A stretch of DNA of 64,000 nucleotides from Advenella kashmirensis W13003 (lineage in GTDB: Bacteria > Pseudomonadota > Gammaproteobacteria > Burkholderiales > Burkholderiaceae_B): positions 496,001-560,000 of the forward strand of contig NZ_KI650979.1 in NCBI RefSeq assembly GCF_000506985.1. Reading direction: 5' to 3'. The notes beneath the pieces were generated by a model. The model did no database searches and had not been told where the DNA came from. It worked only from the letters and a program-made list of their open reading frames with translations. The stretch's first letter is position 1. Each line of letters begins with the position of its first letter. Below, in pieces: positions 1-8,451 of the stretch. Both the position numbers and the translations under genes were made by a program.

Positions 1-378
1 GACCAATGGCGTGTCGGGAAAGCGGAATACGGCATCGAAATCCTTGATGGGGTCGAACTTCATCTTCTTATACAGGGAAGGCGCCGCTGCCATATAGCCA
101 AAATGACCGACCAGGAAGGTGTAACCGTCAGGCTTGGCGTGGGACGCTTTCGCTGCGCCAATTTGACCGCCTGCGCCACCAACATTTTCAATGACAATAG
201 GTTGCTTCAATTCCTTTGATACTTCCGCTGCGACCATGCGCGCCATGCCATCGGTGGGACCACCGGCAGCAAAGGGAACAATCCACGTTATGGGCCGTTC
301 CGGATAGGATTGGGCAAAGGATGGCCCGGCAATAAGCAATGCGGCCAGGCCGGGGAGTAGTACATTTGTGATTTTCAT
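1..378 (-). CDS. Bug-type (TctC-like) periplasmic solute receptor, 3' part outside window
   Basis: The first 126 residues of an exported solute-binding protein are present; the rest lies beyond the left edge. It starts with MKITNVLLPG, a hydrophobic signal peptide ending near SFAQ, then the family opening 'YPERPITWIVPFAAGG' and the later motif 'PDGYTFLVG'. Bug receptors capture small carboxylates or related compounds in the periplasm, classically for tripartite tricarboxylate (TTT) transporters. It lies 20 bases downstream of the PcaB-like lyase gene on the same strand, so the two are probably co-transcribed and the ligand may be the lyase substrate or a precursor. The ligand cannot be read from sequence. 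Confidence 0.9.
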   Translation of the reverse strand, partial: MKITNVLLPGLAALLIAGPSFAQSYPERPITWIVPFAAGGPTDGMARMVAAEVSKELKQPIVIENVGGAGGQIGAAKASHAKPDGYTFLVGHFGYMAAAPSLYKKMKFDPIKDFDAVFRFPDTPLV

Positions 379-398
379 ATAGATTTCCTTGTTGGCGT

Positions 399-1760
399 TC
401 AGATTTGCGCTGACGCATTCAGGGCGTTGGCGACCATGTTTGGCGCCTGACCCAGGTAATTGGCAGGATTGGTTAACGTCTGAATTTGCTCGTCAGACAG
501 ATGTTCGGTGACTTCCCGTGTTTCCATAAGCACCTCGGCAAGTGTCTGGTCGCCGCTATTGACCTTGCGACACGCGTCATACACCACTTCATGCGCCTGA
601 TGTTTCCCCAGGTGCGGAGCCAGAGCCATCATGACCGACTCGGCCACGATCAGGCCTTTTGAAATACCCAGGTTTTTCTGCATTTGCTCAGCATCCACTT
701 CCAGCCCGCCCAAAGCGAAACGAGCCTGGTGAAGCGCGCTGGCGGTCAGCATAAAACTTTCAGGAATGGCGATCCATTCTGCATGCCAGGGGCCAGTTGC
801 CCGTTCGAAATCCTGAATCATTGCATCCAGCATCAGGCCCGCATGCTGGCGAACACCCTTGGCGCAAGCCAGCATGATTTCACTTGAAATCGGGTTTCTT
901 TTTTGCGGCATGGTGCTGCTCGCGCCCCGGCCTTTGACAAAGGGCTCGTAGACTTCCGCATATTCGGTGGAGGCCATCAGCATGATATCCAGCGCGATTT
1001 TGCCAAGTGATCCGGTCACCAATGCCAGGAAATTGAGGGTCTCTGCGAAATGATCCCGTGCGACATGCCAAGTTGTGACGGGAACGCCCAGGCCAAGCTC
1101 GCGCATCATTTCGGCCTGCACCTCCAAACCCCTGTCGCCCAGGGAGGCCAGCGTACCGGCAGCTCCGGCCAGTTCTCCTACCTCCACGCGCGGTCGCAAC
1201 TCTCTCAGACGCTGCTCGTGCCGATCGAACATGGCTAGCCAGATAGCGCACTTATAGCCGAACGTGATGGGAAGCGCCTGCTGCAAATGTGTGCGGCCTG
1301 CCATCGGCGTGTGTTTATGAGCAGACGCCAGATCCTGCAGCGTTTTCCTGAGCGCGCGGATATCCGCTTCCACCAGGGCCAGCGCTTCCTTTATCTGCAA
1401 TGCATTGGCGGTATCCATGATGTCCTGGGTCGTCGCGCCCCAATGAATGTACTTGCCGGCTTCTCCGCACTGCTCTACAAGCTGCGTGACAAGCGGCAGG
1501 ATGGGATAGCCCACATTCTCAGTCTCATGCTTGAGCCGTTCAAAATCCAGTTGCTCGAACTTGATCCGGCTTTCAATTTCAGCTGCCGACGTTGCTGGAA
1601 TCACACCCAGGCGCGATTGCGCCTTTGCCAAAGCGATTTCAATTGCAATGTATTTGCCAATTAAACTGGCGTCCGAGAATATCTCCCGCATGGCAGGCGT
1701 ACCAAACGTATCGCGAAATAGCAGGGAGTCAAAGACCGTAGAAGCGCCGGTGGGAATCAT
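399..1760 (-). CDS. PcaB-like lyase/cycloisomerase of the fumarase/aspartase superfamily
   Basis: A 453-residue cytoplasmic enzyme of the fumarase-aspartase-adenylosuccinate lyase-CMLE superfamily. Visible motifs are HWGATTQDIMDT (about 106-117), TxHxQ around His158, and the superfamily signature GASSTMPQKRNP (about 279-290) on the catalytic serine loop. The length and the C-terminal region fit the 3-carboxy-cis,cis-muconate cycloisomerase/adenylosuccinate lyase-like branch. I chose the ATG at 1760 because the longer frame to 1787 would run into the first operator-like palindrome. A Bug receptor follows and a GntR regulator is divergent, suggesting a small inducible catabolic operon. The exact substrate is unknown; adenylosuccinate lyase PurB is unlikely in this context. 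Confidence 0.85.
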   Translation of the reverse strand: MIPTGASTVFDSLLFRDTFGTPAMREIFSDASLIGKYIAIEIALAKAQSRLGVIPATSAAEIESRIKFEQLDFERLKHETENVGYPILPLVTQLVEQCGEAGKYIHWGATTQDIMDTANALQIKEALALVEADIRALRKTLQDLASAHKHTPMAGRTHLQQALPITFGYKCAIWLAMFDRHEQRLRELRPRVEVGELAGAAGTLASLGDRGLEVQAEMMRELGLGVPVTTWHVARDHFAETLNFLALVTGSLGKIALDIMLMASTEYAEVYEPFVKGRGASSTMPQKRNPISSEIMLACAKGVRQHAGLMLDAMIQDFERATGPWHAEWIAIPESFMLTASALHQARFALGGLEVDAEQMQKNLGISKGLIVAESVMMALAPHLGKHQAHEVVYDACRKVNSGDQTLAEVLMETREVTEHLSDEQIQTLTNPANYLGQAPNMVANALNASAQI

Positions 1761-1772
1761 GTGATTATTTCC

Positions 1773-1816
1773 AATATGTACGAACATATTATTATCGTAT
1801 ATTATGTACGTACATA
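1773..1816. promoter_or_regulatory. Two operator-like palindromes in the lyase/GntR divergent promoter
   Basis: Two related dyads lie between the divergent genes. Site 1 (1773-1790) has arms AATATGT and ACATATT around ACGA. Site 2 (1803-1816) is the perfect palindrome TATGTACGTACATA. Both share TATGTACG and ATAT flanks, and their centres are 28 bp apart. Position and symmetry fit binding of the adjacent GntR/UTRA regulator, repressing both directions. This is inferred from sequence only. Confidence 0.6.
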
Positions 1817-1868
1817 TTATGAATCAGTAATAACCCTTGTTCTGCGAATTACCCGTATAATTTCGAGC

Positions 1869-2609
1869 ATGAAAAAGCTGACCAAATACAACGAAATTGC
1901 ACTGAGCCTGAAGGACGACATCGTGTCCGGGAAATATCAGATGGGTGGTCTGTTACCGACGGAATTCGAGTTGTCGGCGATATATGGCGCAAGTCGACAG
2001 ACAGTTCGCTCCGCTATCGCCGAACTGGCGCGCCAGGGATTCGTCAGCCGTACTAAAAAACTGGGCACCCGCGTCGAGTCTACTGTGCCGCAAAACATGT
2101 ATTTGCATCGCCTCAACTCCATCAACGATCTGGTGCAGTTCAGCAATCTGAATAAAAAAGTAGTGCAGGCGGTCGAGCAGATCGTGCTCGATAAACAACT
2201 GGCCGCAGAACTCGGTCTGGAACCAGGCCTGCATGCGTTGAAAGTATCGACAATGCGATACGGCAAGGCGGGGGATAAATTGCCAATCGGATGGACCGAT
2301 ATTTATATCGTGCTCACGGGGATGGATTTAGCCTTGCTGGCTGACCGGATCAAGGCCAAGCCCGATGTGTTGATCAGTTCAATTCTGGAAGACGAGTTCA
2401 ACGTCACGCTCAAAGCCGTCAGCCAGGAAATTGATTCGATCCTTGTCCCAACGAATTTGGAGGCCGTGCTGCAGACGCCCTCGCCTGCTTCCGCCCTGAA
2501 AGTGATCAGACGGTATATCGACATTCACGACGAGGTGGTTGAAATCAGCGTCACCCTGCACCCGAGCGGTCGGTTCTCGCTGCTGCTGGATGCAAAGCGG
2601 GAAATTTAG
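1869..2609 (+). CDS. GntR-family regulator with UTRA ligand domain
   Basis: A 246-residue transcription factor. Residues about 1-75 form a GntR winged helix (MKKLTKYNEIALSLKDDI, then LPTEFELSAIYGASRQTVRSAI), followed by an effector-binding domain of the HutC/UTRA type (about 90-240). The frame is open upstream to 1761, but that stretch crosses the palindromes and has no N-terminal homology, so the ATG at 1869 is preferred. It is divergent from the PcaB-like lyase and probably controls that operon and itself. The inducer is unknown. It converges on hipA with only 16 bases between stop codons. Confidence 0.9.
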   Translation: MKKLTKYNEIALSLKDDIVSGKYQMGGLLPTEFELSAIYGASRQTVRSAIAELARQGFVSRTKKLGTRVESTVPQNMYLHRLNSINDLVQFSNLNKKVVQAVEQIVLDKQLAAELGLEPGLHALKVSTMRYGKAGDKLPIGWTDIYIVLTGMDLALLADRIKAKPDVLISSILEDEFNVTLKAVSQEIDSILVPTNLEAVLQTPSPASALKVIRRYIDIHDEVVEISVTLHPSGRFSLLLDAKREI

Positions 2610-2625
2610 CGACTTGCTTCAGCCA

Positions 2626-3969
2626 CTACGAAGACGCCATATCACCCAAAGCCGCTGCGGCTTGCTGCAATCCCGTCAGAATGGAATCGGCCACTTGCTG
2701 CGAGAAATCTTGTGGCAGATCGGCCTGGACTTCATTAATCACAGCCGGCGTACGGGCCAGAATCTCGTTGATAATCGGCTCAGCAGTCAGGGCAAAACCC
2801 ACCTTATGTGCCGTACTGTTGAAGTGCCTTCGCTGGATTTCATGCATCTTGTAATGTCGGTTCTTGCCCAACACAGCCATGGACAGCTTGATTTCATGAG
2901 GCGACCATTTGCCCGGGCCTTCGCCTATCACAGGATAGGCTGAAATAACGTCATACAGTGGCGTTAACCTGAAGCGACCGCGGGGTAAAAGCTGGATGCT
3001 GAAATTTTTGGCATGACCATCGGGGGCTCGCAGCAGCCAGAACAGAATCTGTGCAGACATCAAGACCTTCATGTCCGCTGCGGCGTTCTCCGACTGCCGC
3101 AATGTCGAAAACAGGGCGCTGAGCCCAGGACCGCCCTCATTCTCGTATTTGCGCAATGGCGAACACCCAGCAACCTGGCAAAAATCTTCCTGCGGCAGAC
3201 GCATTAGCCAATGCCCATCGGGGGCAATACGCCGATCAAAGCGTTCCACTACCAATACACGGTGTCCGCCAAAAGCGGCAATATAAGCGTCAGCTACCGG
3301 CACGCCATATGCTTTCAACAATCGCAGACAGAGCCACTCATTGTCTACCGACGTGCTGAAGTCCGCCCGTCTGCCCCCCACCATGCCTAGCGGAAGCTTG
3401 AAGATATGACTGGTGGGCGTGCTGCCGCGTGGCGCAAGCCATTGTCCGTCCCACCGCAGAAACGCGGTTTTCTCTTGCGCCCCCGCCAGAGATATACGAA
3501 AGTCCGCGTCAGCATGGTACCGTGATGCAAAAGGTTTGGGCGAGACTGTTTCAATCAGATGTCGTTCTATTCCCTCCTCTGACAGAGGCACACCTTCAAT
3601 CCGGTTAAAGCCTTCCGGGATTTCATCTTCGCCCAGGATCTGCACAGCGCCCACGCAATCGCGCCCGACCACAGTCAGCAAATCAAATGGATTGATTGAT
3701 CCCGTCCCGAATCGTTCCGCCATACGACGACGAATGGCATCACTATCAGGAAGAAGATTGTCAAAATAATTAGCGACTTTCTCGCCTGCAATCGGCTGGC
3801 CCTGCTGGCCGAAGGGTAACGACAGCGAAAGAGGCCGGCCCACGTCCGCGTCGATCCAGTCCGCGTCGTAGCAAAACTGCATTTCACCCCGAGCGGGAAT
3901 CGTCCAGCACCCAACACGAACGCCATTGCTCCAGATAGACAAACTACGATTATGCGATGGGCGTCCCAT
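2626..3969 (-). CDS. hipA: HipA-family serine/threonine kinase toxin
   Basis: A 447-residue HipA-type kinase. N-terminal HipA domain (about 5-110), then the activation/phosphorylation loop SLAGAQEKTA (160-169), HIFKLP (188-193), the catalytic motif DGHAKNFSI (317-325, Asp317 and Asn322) and the metal-binding LYDV (Asp340). All key residues appear intact, so it should be an active kinase. Known HipA toxins phosphorylate glutamyl-tRNA synthetase; related enzymes target other tRNA synthetases, so the target here is open. I chose the ATG at 3969, one base after the hipB stop; an upstream ATG at 4023 would overlap hipB by 50 bases. Expected to be neutralised by HipB. Confidence 0.93.
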   Translation of the reverse strand: MGRPSHNRSLSIWSNGVRVGCWTIPARGEMQFCYDADWIDADVGRPLSLSLPFGQQGQPIAGEKVANYFDNLLPDSDAIRRRMAERFGTGSINPFDLLTVVGRDCVGAVQILGEDEIPEGFNRIEGVPLSEEGIERHLIETVSPKPFASRYHADADFRISLAGAQEKTAFLRWDGQWLAPRGSTPTSHIFKLPLGMVGGRRADFSTSVDNEWLCLRLLKAYGVPVADAYIAAFGGHRVLVVERFDRRIAPDGHWLMRLPQEDFCQVAGCSPLRKYENEGGPGLSALFSTLRQSENAAADMKVLMSAQILFWLLRAPDGHAKNFSIQLLPRGRFRLTPLYDVISAYPVIGEGPGKWSPHEIKLSMAVLGKNRHYKMHEIQRRHFNSTAHKVGFALTAEPIINEILARTPAVINEVQADLPQDFSQQVADSILTGLQQAAAALGDMASS

Positions 3970-3970
3970 A

Positions 3971-4240
3971 TCACCAGTCCGTATGTATTCTGGAAGAAGT
4001 ATGGTCGCCACTCCGGGCACCAATGGTCAATTCTAAATTCAGCACCGCACTCCAGGCCAATAGTTGCTCCACACTCAGTTCGTGTGCGTGTAACTCCAGA
4101 TAAGAAACACGTGATTGGCTAAGGCCAAGGCGGCTGGCTAGTGCTGATTGGGTCATACCCAGCGTCTTGCGCGTAGCTTGCAATATTGCACCTAATTGCA
4201 TCGGAGTGAGTAGCGGGTCTGGTGTCGAGCGCATTGCCAT
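3971..4240 (-). CDS. hipB: HipB-type Xre antitoxin and autorepressor
   Basis: An 89-residue protein with one Cro/C1 helix-turn-helix (about 12-66; TRKTLGMTQSALASRLGLSQ then SRVSYLE) and a short charged tail. It immediately precedes hipA on the same strand with a one-base gap, the standard antitoxin-first order. HipB proteins sequester HipA and bind palindromes in their own promoter, and a four-fold dyad array lies directly upstream (4248-4342), the nearest copy beginning eight bases before the start codon. Translation probably couples to hipA. Confidence 0.92.
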   Translation of the reverse strand: MAMRSTPDPLLTPMQLGAILQATRKTLGMTQSALASRLGLSQSRVSYLELHAHELSVEQLLAWSAVLNLELTIGARSGDHTSSRIHTDW

Positions 4241-4247
4241 CCATAAA

Positions 4248-4342
4248 TAGTTGATATACAGTTAAATGAAAAATAACTGATATACATATAAATGTCAAAT
4301 AGTCGATATACAACTAAATTTCAAATAACTGGAATACAACTA
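4248..4342. repeat. Four-copy operator array upstream of hipBA, exact 26-bp period
   Basis: Four 17-bp near-palindromes resembling TAGTTGATATACAACTA start at 4248, 4274, 4300 and 4326, a period of exactly 26 bp. The copies read TAGTTGATATACAGTTA, TAACTGATATACATATA, TAGTCGATATACAACTA and TAACTGGAATACAACTA. The spacers are conserved (AAATG or AATTTC followed by AAA). The array covers the hipB promoter. E. coli HipB also binds multiple operators but with a different core (TATCC-N8-GGATA), so this would be a different specificity. Probable function: cooperative autorepression of hipBA. Confidence 0.75.
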
Positions 4343-4426
4343 ATACGGCCACCTCACGACACACGCATAATCAAATCTTTTGTGCTAATGTACTGTGGTT
4401 TTTAATTAATTATTACAGGTATCAAC

Positions 4427-5641
4427 ATGTCCAGCGAGACACCTATCCCAGGCAAGCCAAGCGATAACAACATCAATGCAGCAAATCGGGAGGCGGACCA
4501 ATGGCTGATTGATGACTTCCGTGTAGGTGACTTTTTCTTTGCCTCGCCCGATCGGCAATTCAGGGGAAGCCGCAAGGACGTCGCCGTGGTCTCATACCAG
4601 CCGGCATCAGCAGAAACGATACACGCTCTATTTGATCAGGCTCGGCAGCGCGGCGTAGCCGAGCCCGTCATGTTCGGATTGGTGCCATTTGACGTGAGCC
4701 GCCGCGCCAGTCTGGCGATTCCGTCGCATGTAGACAATGCCCCCGTTCCCAATGAACGTGTCCGGCAATCAGATCAAAGCGGACGGCCGCAAGTCGCCAA
4801 TCAAAAACCGGTCCCCGAGCCGGAACAATACGGTGAGATGGTGCGCAAGGCGCTCGGCCTGATGTCGGAAGAAGGACTGCGCAAGATTGTACTGTCGCGC
4901 ACAATGGAGGTCACGCTGGATCGTCCGCTGGAGTATGCCCGTCTGTTGCCCGACCTGCTGTCACGCAACGCGCACGGCTACACGTTCGCGATTCCTGTGT
5001 GGGACGCTGATGGCCAGACCCAGCCTGTCGGCATGATGGTCGGCGCCAGTCCTGAACTGCTGGTCCGTCGGGTAGGCGACACAATCCACGTCAATCCGCT
5101 GGCCGGTTCCATTGGCCGCAACCCGGACCCGTCCAGGGATCAGCAATTGAAGGACGGCCTGGCCGTCTCCGAAAAAGACTTGCGCGAACACTCCTATGTA
5201 GTCAATGATATTGCGCGTATTCTGCGGGAGCATTGCGTAGACCTGGATATACCCGAGCGCCCTTCGGTCATCGGCACCGACACACTCTGGCATTTATCCA
5301 CCTATATTACCGGTCGCCTGCGCAATCCAGAAATGACAGCGCTGGAACTGGCGTGTGAACTGCACCCGACACCCGCCATTTGTGGCTACCCGACCGCTAC
5401 CGCGTTCTCGCACCTGCCGGACCTGGAACCATTTGACCGCGGTTATTTTGCCGGGCTGGTGGGATGGCAGCAGGCCAATGGAGATGGCGAATGGGCGCTG
5501 TCCTTGCGTTGCGCCCAGCAGACGGGTGAAGACACATTGCGACTCTTTGCGGGCGCAGGTATCGTGACAGGATCCAACCCCGATCACGAAATTCTGGAAA
5601 CGGCCACCAAAATGGAAACCTTCATGCGGGCCATTCGCTGA
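4427..5641 (+). CDS. Isochorismate synthase (EntC/DhbC/MenF family)
   Basis: A 404-residue chorismate-utilising enzyme converting chorismate to isochorismate with Mg2+. Family signatures are LRKIVLSRTMEV (about 149-160), GASPELLVRR, the HPTPAICGYPT stretch (about 311-321), FDRGYFAGLVGW, and the C-terminal GAGIVTGSNPDHEILET. The length is close to EntC (about 390), without the long N-terminus of MenF. No entB/entE/entA, men or salicylate-pathway genes are adjacent, so the product's fate (siderophore, salicylate or menaquinone) is unclear. The next gene, a Bug receptor 59 bases downstream with its own AGGAG site, may or may not share the transcript. Confidence 0.92.
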   Translation: MSSETPIPGKPSDNNINAANREADQWLIDDFRVGDFFFASPDRQFRGSRKDVAVVSYQPASAETIHALFDQARQRGVAEPVMFGLVPFDVSRRASLAIPSHVDNAPVPNERVRQSDQSGRPQVANQKPVPEPEQYGEMVRKALGLMSEEGLRKIVLSRTMEVTLDRPLEYARLLPDLLSRNAHGYTFAIPVWDADGQTQPVGMMVGASPELLVRRVGDTIHVNPLAGSIGRNPDPSRDQQLKDGLAVSEKDLREHSYVVNDIARILREHCVDLDIPERPSVIGTDTLWHLSTYITGRLRNPEMTALELACELHPTPAICGYPTATAFSHLPDLEPFDRGYFAGLVGWQQANGDGEWALSLRCAQQTGEDTLRLFAGAGIVTGSNPDHEILETATKMETFMRAIR

Positions 5642-5700
5642 ATCCCCTCATCTATTCATTATTTAACACATTTGTATTCAAGAACAAAAGGAGAAGCAGC

Positions 5701-6669
5701 ATGCGCAAATGGATTCGGGCGGGCGCGACCGCCCTCGCACTTGGTATTTCAACCGTGTCTGCGGCCGCAGGGTGGCCTGATCGACCGCTGACGCTTGTTG
5801 TGCCTTTCGGCCCGGGCTCCAGTCCCGATCAAATGGCGCGCGTGATTACCGAGAAAGCCAGCTCGATACTGGGGCAACCCATCGTAGTACAGAATCGTCC
5901 TGGCGCAAGTGGCAATCTGGGAACCAATGTCATCGCCAAGTCCAAACCCGATGGCTACACGTTTGGCGTTTCCATCACCGGACCAATGGTAAACAACACG
6001 CTTATTTACAAGGACTTGCCATACGATCCAAAAAAGGATCTGGTGCCGCTGACCCTGGCCGTGCATCAGCCCAATATCCTGGTGGTCCCGGCCAATTCCC
6101 CCATCAAAACATTGCCGGAACTCCTTGACGCAATGCGTGATCCCAAGACGCAATTTAATTTTCCGTCTACCGGGACCGGCACCGTCGCCCATTTGGCGGT
6201 CGAACTGCTTTTGCAGCGCGTAGGTGGAAAAGCAGTACATGTACCGTATGCGTCCTCGCCTGCGGCGCTGTCTGCTCTGCTGTCGGGTGACGCACAATTT
6301 GCAGCCCTGCCCCCCGTCGCCGTGATGCCCATGGTGAACGACGGTCGCTTGCGGGCATTGGCTGTCGTGTTCAATGAGTCAACGGATATGTTCCCGAATA
6401 TTCCAACGCTTGCCGAGCAGGGCGTCAAAGACATCGAAGGCTCTGGCTGGATCGGATTCGTCGCGCCGGCAGGCATTCCGGACGATATCCGGAAAACATT
6501 GACCGATGCATTGATCAAGGCTATCCACGATCCCGAAGTAGAGAAGCGCCTGAAGTCGCAGTACATGCTGCCCGTGGGTAATCAGCCCGAGGAATTCGCC
6601 CGCTATATGGACGACGAACTCAAGCGCTGGGGACCGATCATCAAGCGATTGAATTTGAGTGTCAATTAA
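5701..6669 (+). CDS. Bug-type periplasmic solute receptor
   Basis: A 322-residue exported receptor. Signal peptide about 1-23 (MRKWIRAGATALALG, cleavage after VSAAA), then the mature start GWPDRPLTLVVPFGPG, PDGYTFGVS and VHVPYASSP, which are the usual Bug landmarks. A strong AAAGGAG site sits just upstream of the ATG. It follows isochorismate synthase on the same strand and ends at a long bidirectional hairpin. No TctA/TctB membrane partners are nearby. Ligand unknown. Confidence 0.93.
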   Translation: MRKWIRAGATALALGISTVSAAAGWPDRPLTLVVPFGPGSSPDQMARVITEKASSILGQPIVVQNRPGASGNLGTNVIAKSKPDGYTFGVSITGPMVNNTLIYKDLPYDPKKDLVPLTLAVHQPNILVVPANSPIKTLPELLDAMRDPKTQFNFPSTGTGTVAHLAVELLLQRVGGKAVHVPYASSPAALSALLSGDAQFAALPPVAVMPMVNDGRLRALAVVFNESTDMFPNIPTLAEQGVKDIEGSGWIGFVAPAGIPDDIRKTLTDALIKAIHDPEVEKRLKSQYMLPVGNQPEEFARYMDDELKRWGPIIKRLNLSVN

Positions 6670-6711
6670 AGTAAAGATTGGGCGATGTGCTCAAAGCCCA
6701 CAAAGTCTGAC

Positions 6712-6770
6712 TTGCCAAATTGACAAAATAATATAATCACCGCATGATTCGCGGTGATTATATTTGGCAA
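6712..6770. terminator. Nested inverted repeat, probable bidirectional terminator
   Basis: A perfect 14-bp stem (AATATAATCACCGC at 6730-6743 pairing with 6751-6764) encloses a 7-base loop. Alternative outer arms TTGCCAAA (6712-6719) and TTTGGCAA (6763-6770) flank it. It lies between converging genes. The leftward transcript has a U-rich stretch after the stem, giving a good intrinsic terminator in that direction and a plausible one in the other. Confidence 0.75.
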
Positions 6771-6783
6771 TCTCCGCAATAGC

Positions 6784-7101
6784 TCAAGGGGCATGATGCG
6801 GTAGATCGATATCCTGCATGATATACGACAGCGTCTTGCCATGTGCATCCATGGCAAGCGAGATCGTCACGCCACCACCCAGCGCGTTCTCAATCACAAA
6901 ATTCAATGCTCGCAGCTTGGGCAGTTCGTAGCGCGTCACCGGTCCTCGGGCCACGTGCTGATAGGCCTGCGTGACGCGATCCACCGTCAGCTCGCGGCGC
7001 AGCGTCTCCCAGCCGGCCTCGTCATACGCAATCACCGACACATTCGAGGTATTGCCCTTGTCACCGGCGCGAGAATGTCCCAATTCATAGACTTTGGTCA
7101 T
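6784..7101 (-). CDS. Small AtuA-associated protein (AtuA-like ferredoxin-fold domain)
   Basis: A 105-residue protein that resembles the C-terminal domain of longer AtuA/DUF1446 proteins, here as a separate polypeptide. The motif GHSRAGDKGNTSNVSVIAYD (about 8-27) is characteristic. Its start overlaps the stop of the larger AtuA gene by four bases (ATGA), so the two are translationally coupled and probably form a complex. The biochemical role of this family is not firmly established; it is named after acyclic terpene utilisation in Pseudomonas but occurs in many catabolic operons. Confidence 0.85.
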   Translation of the reverse strand: MTKVYELGHSRAGDKGNTSNVSVIAYDEAGWETLRRELTVDRVTQAYQHVARGPVTRYELPKLRALNFVIENALGGGVTISLAMDAHGKTLSYIMQDIDLPHHAP

Positions 7102-8447
7102 GCTGCTCCTCCATTCATAACGATTTCCGGGTGAACGTGTTCGCGCGGCAGCAGCAACGATTTCACGCCGATCACCTGGCGCACAGAATTGGTACCGCCG
7201 CCCCCGCCCGCCGGCCCGTTTACGTTCAGGGTCCGCACTTCAAAACCCACCGCTTCGGCTTTCTTGCGGTCTTCGCTGCGTGCAGCCACGCGCAAGCGCA
7301 CTTCGTACGGTTCGGGCCGACCCGGAAGGTCGCCATGCAGACTGGAAACACCGATGTAATCAACCCGGATTTCGGGATAGCTGAACCCGCGCAAGGCAAG
7401 GCGTTCACGAACGATTTGTTCCGACATGCGGGCGCGCCCCAGCGCGTTAGGTCCCGCGTAGCCGACTTCCCCTTCGCCGATCCAGCCATCGTGATAACCT
7501 ACTACCACTTTATAGCTGGACGTGCGCGCGCGTCCCTGGGCGCCGCTCATTGCTACGCGGTTTTCCGCGACCTGCTGAAATTCGGCCTGGGTGATGTCAA
7601 GCACGCAGTCCGGCGTTATATAGCGAGCAGGGTCGTGCATCTCATAAAGCGCCTGCTCGGTGCAGGTGGCCACATCCAGACGCCCCCCGGAGCCCTGCAC
7701 TTTACCGAACTGGATATCGCCGTCCACCCCGATATCGGCAAACGGAAAGCCGATGCGAGCCATATCCGGGACCGGCTTGCGGGGCAGATCTGCAAAGCAT
7801 CCGCCGGTCAACTGGGCGGCGCACTCCATCAGGTGACCCGCAAAGGTGCCCGCAGCCAGCCGGGTGTAATCGTCATAATCCCATCCCAGCCCGTGCAGCA
7901 TGCACCCCAGGAAAAGCGAAGGATCGGCGACCCGGCCAGTCACGACAATCTGGGCATCCCGCCGCAGCGCCTCGCCGATAATATCGGCCCCCAGATAGGC
8001 GTTGGCCGCTGCCAGGCGCGGCAATAGCGCCTCCACGGGTTCACCGCTCTCCAGCAACGGCAATTGCGGATTGGCGCGAATGACCTCCGTCACATCATCG
8101 CCTGTGACAGAGGCGACACACGGTGCGGCCAAACCCAGGGCCTGCGCCTCCTCGCGCACGACGCGGGCCGCTTGCAACGGGTTGGCGGCGCCCATATTGG
8201 TCACGATCCTGATACCGCGTCGCATGCACTCCGGCAAAACAAGACGCATGCGATCCGCGAGATAAGGCGTATACCCAGCCTGCGGATTTTTTAGGCGTGT
8301 CAGGGTTTCGCGCGCAATCGTGCGTTCCGCCAGACATTCGAACACCAAATAGTCGATATCGCCATGTTCCGCAAGTTCCAGGGCGGGTTCCATGCGGTCA
8401 TCGGAAAAACCCGATCCGGCACCAACACGAATGCGTTTTTTTGTCAT
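7098..8447 (-). CDS. AtuA family protein (DUF1446), large component
   Basis: A 449-residue cytoplasmic protein with the AtuA/DUF1446 pattern: MTKKRIRVGAGSGFSDDR at the N-terminus, glycine-rich TNMGAANP near 80 and the VTGRVADPSLF region around 170. It lacks the usual C-terminal ferredoxin-like domain, which is supplied by the overlapping downstream gene. A Bug receptor gene ends four bases upstream on the same strand, so the order is receptor, large AtuA, small AtuA in one operon. It probably acts on a compound related to the receptor ligand. The specific reaction is unknown. Confidence 0.87.
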   Translation of the reverse strand: MTKKRIRVGAGSGFSDDRMEPALELAEHGDIDYLVFECLAERTIARETLTRLKNPQAGYTPYLADRMRLVLPECMRRGIRIVTNMGAANPLQAARVVREEAQALGLAAPCVASVTGDDVTEVIRANPQLPLLESGEPVEALLPRLAAANAYLGADIIGEALRRDAQIVVTGRVADPSLFLGCMLHGLGWDYDDYTRLAAGTFAGHLMECAAQLTGGCFADLPRKPVPDMARIGFPFADIGVDGDIQFGKVQGSGGRLDVATCTEQALYEMHDPARYITPDCVLDITQAEFQQVAENRVAMSGAQGRARTSSYKVVVGYHDGWIGEGEVGYAGPNALGRARMSEQIVRERLALRGFSYPEIRVDYIGVSSLHGDLPGRPEPYEVRLRVAARSEDRKKAEAVGFEVRTLNVNGPAGGGGGTNSVRQVIGVKSLLLPREHVHPEIVMNGGAA

Positions 8448-8451
8448 ACAG

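Noticed and set aside
4343-4426. Fur box before the isochorismate synthase gene
   Set aside because: The AT-rich TTTAATTAATTATTACA does not match the GATAATGATAATCATTATC consensus well enough.
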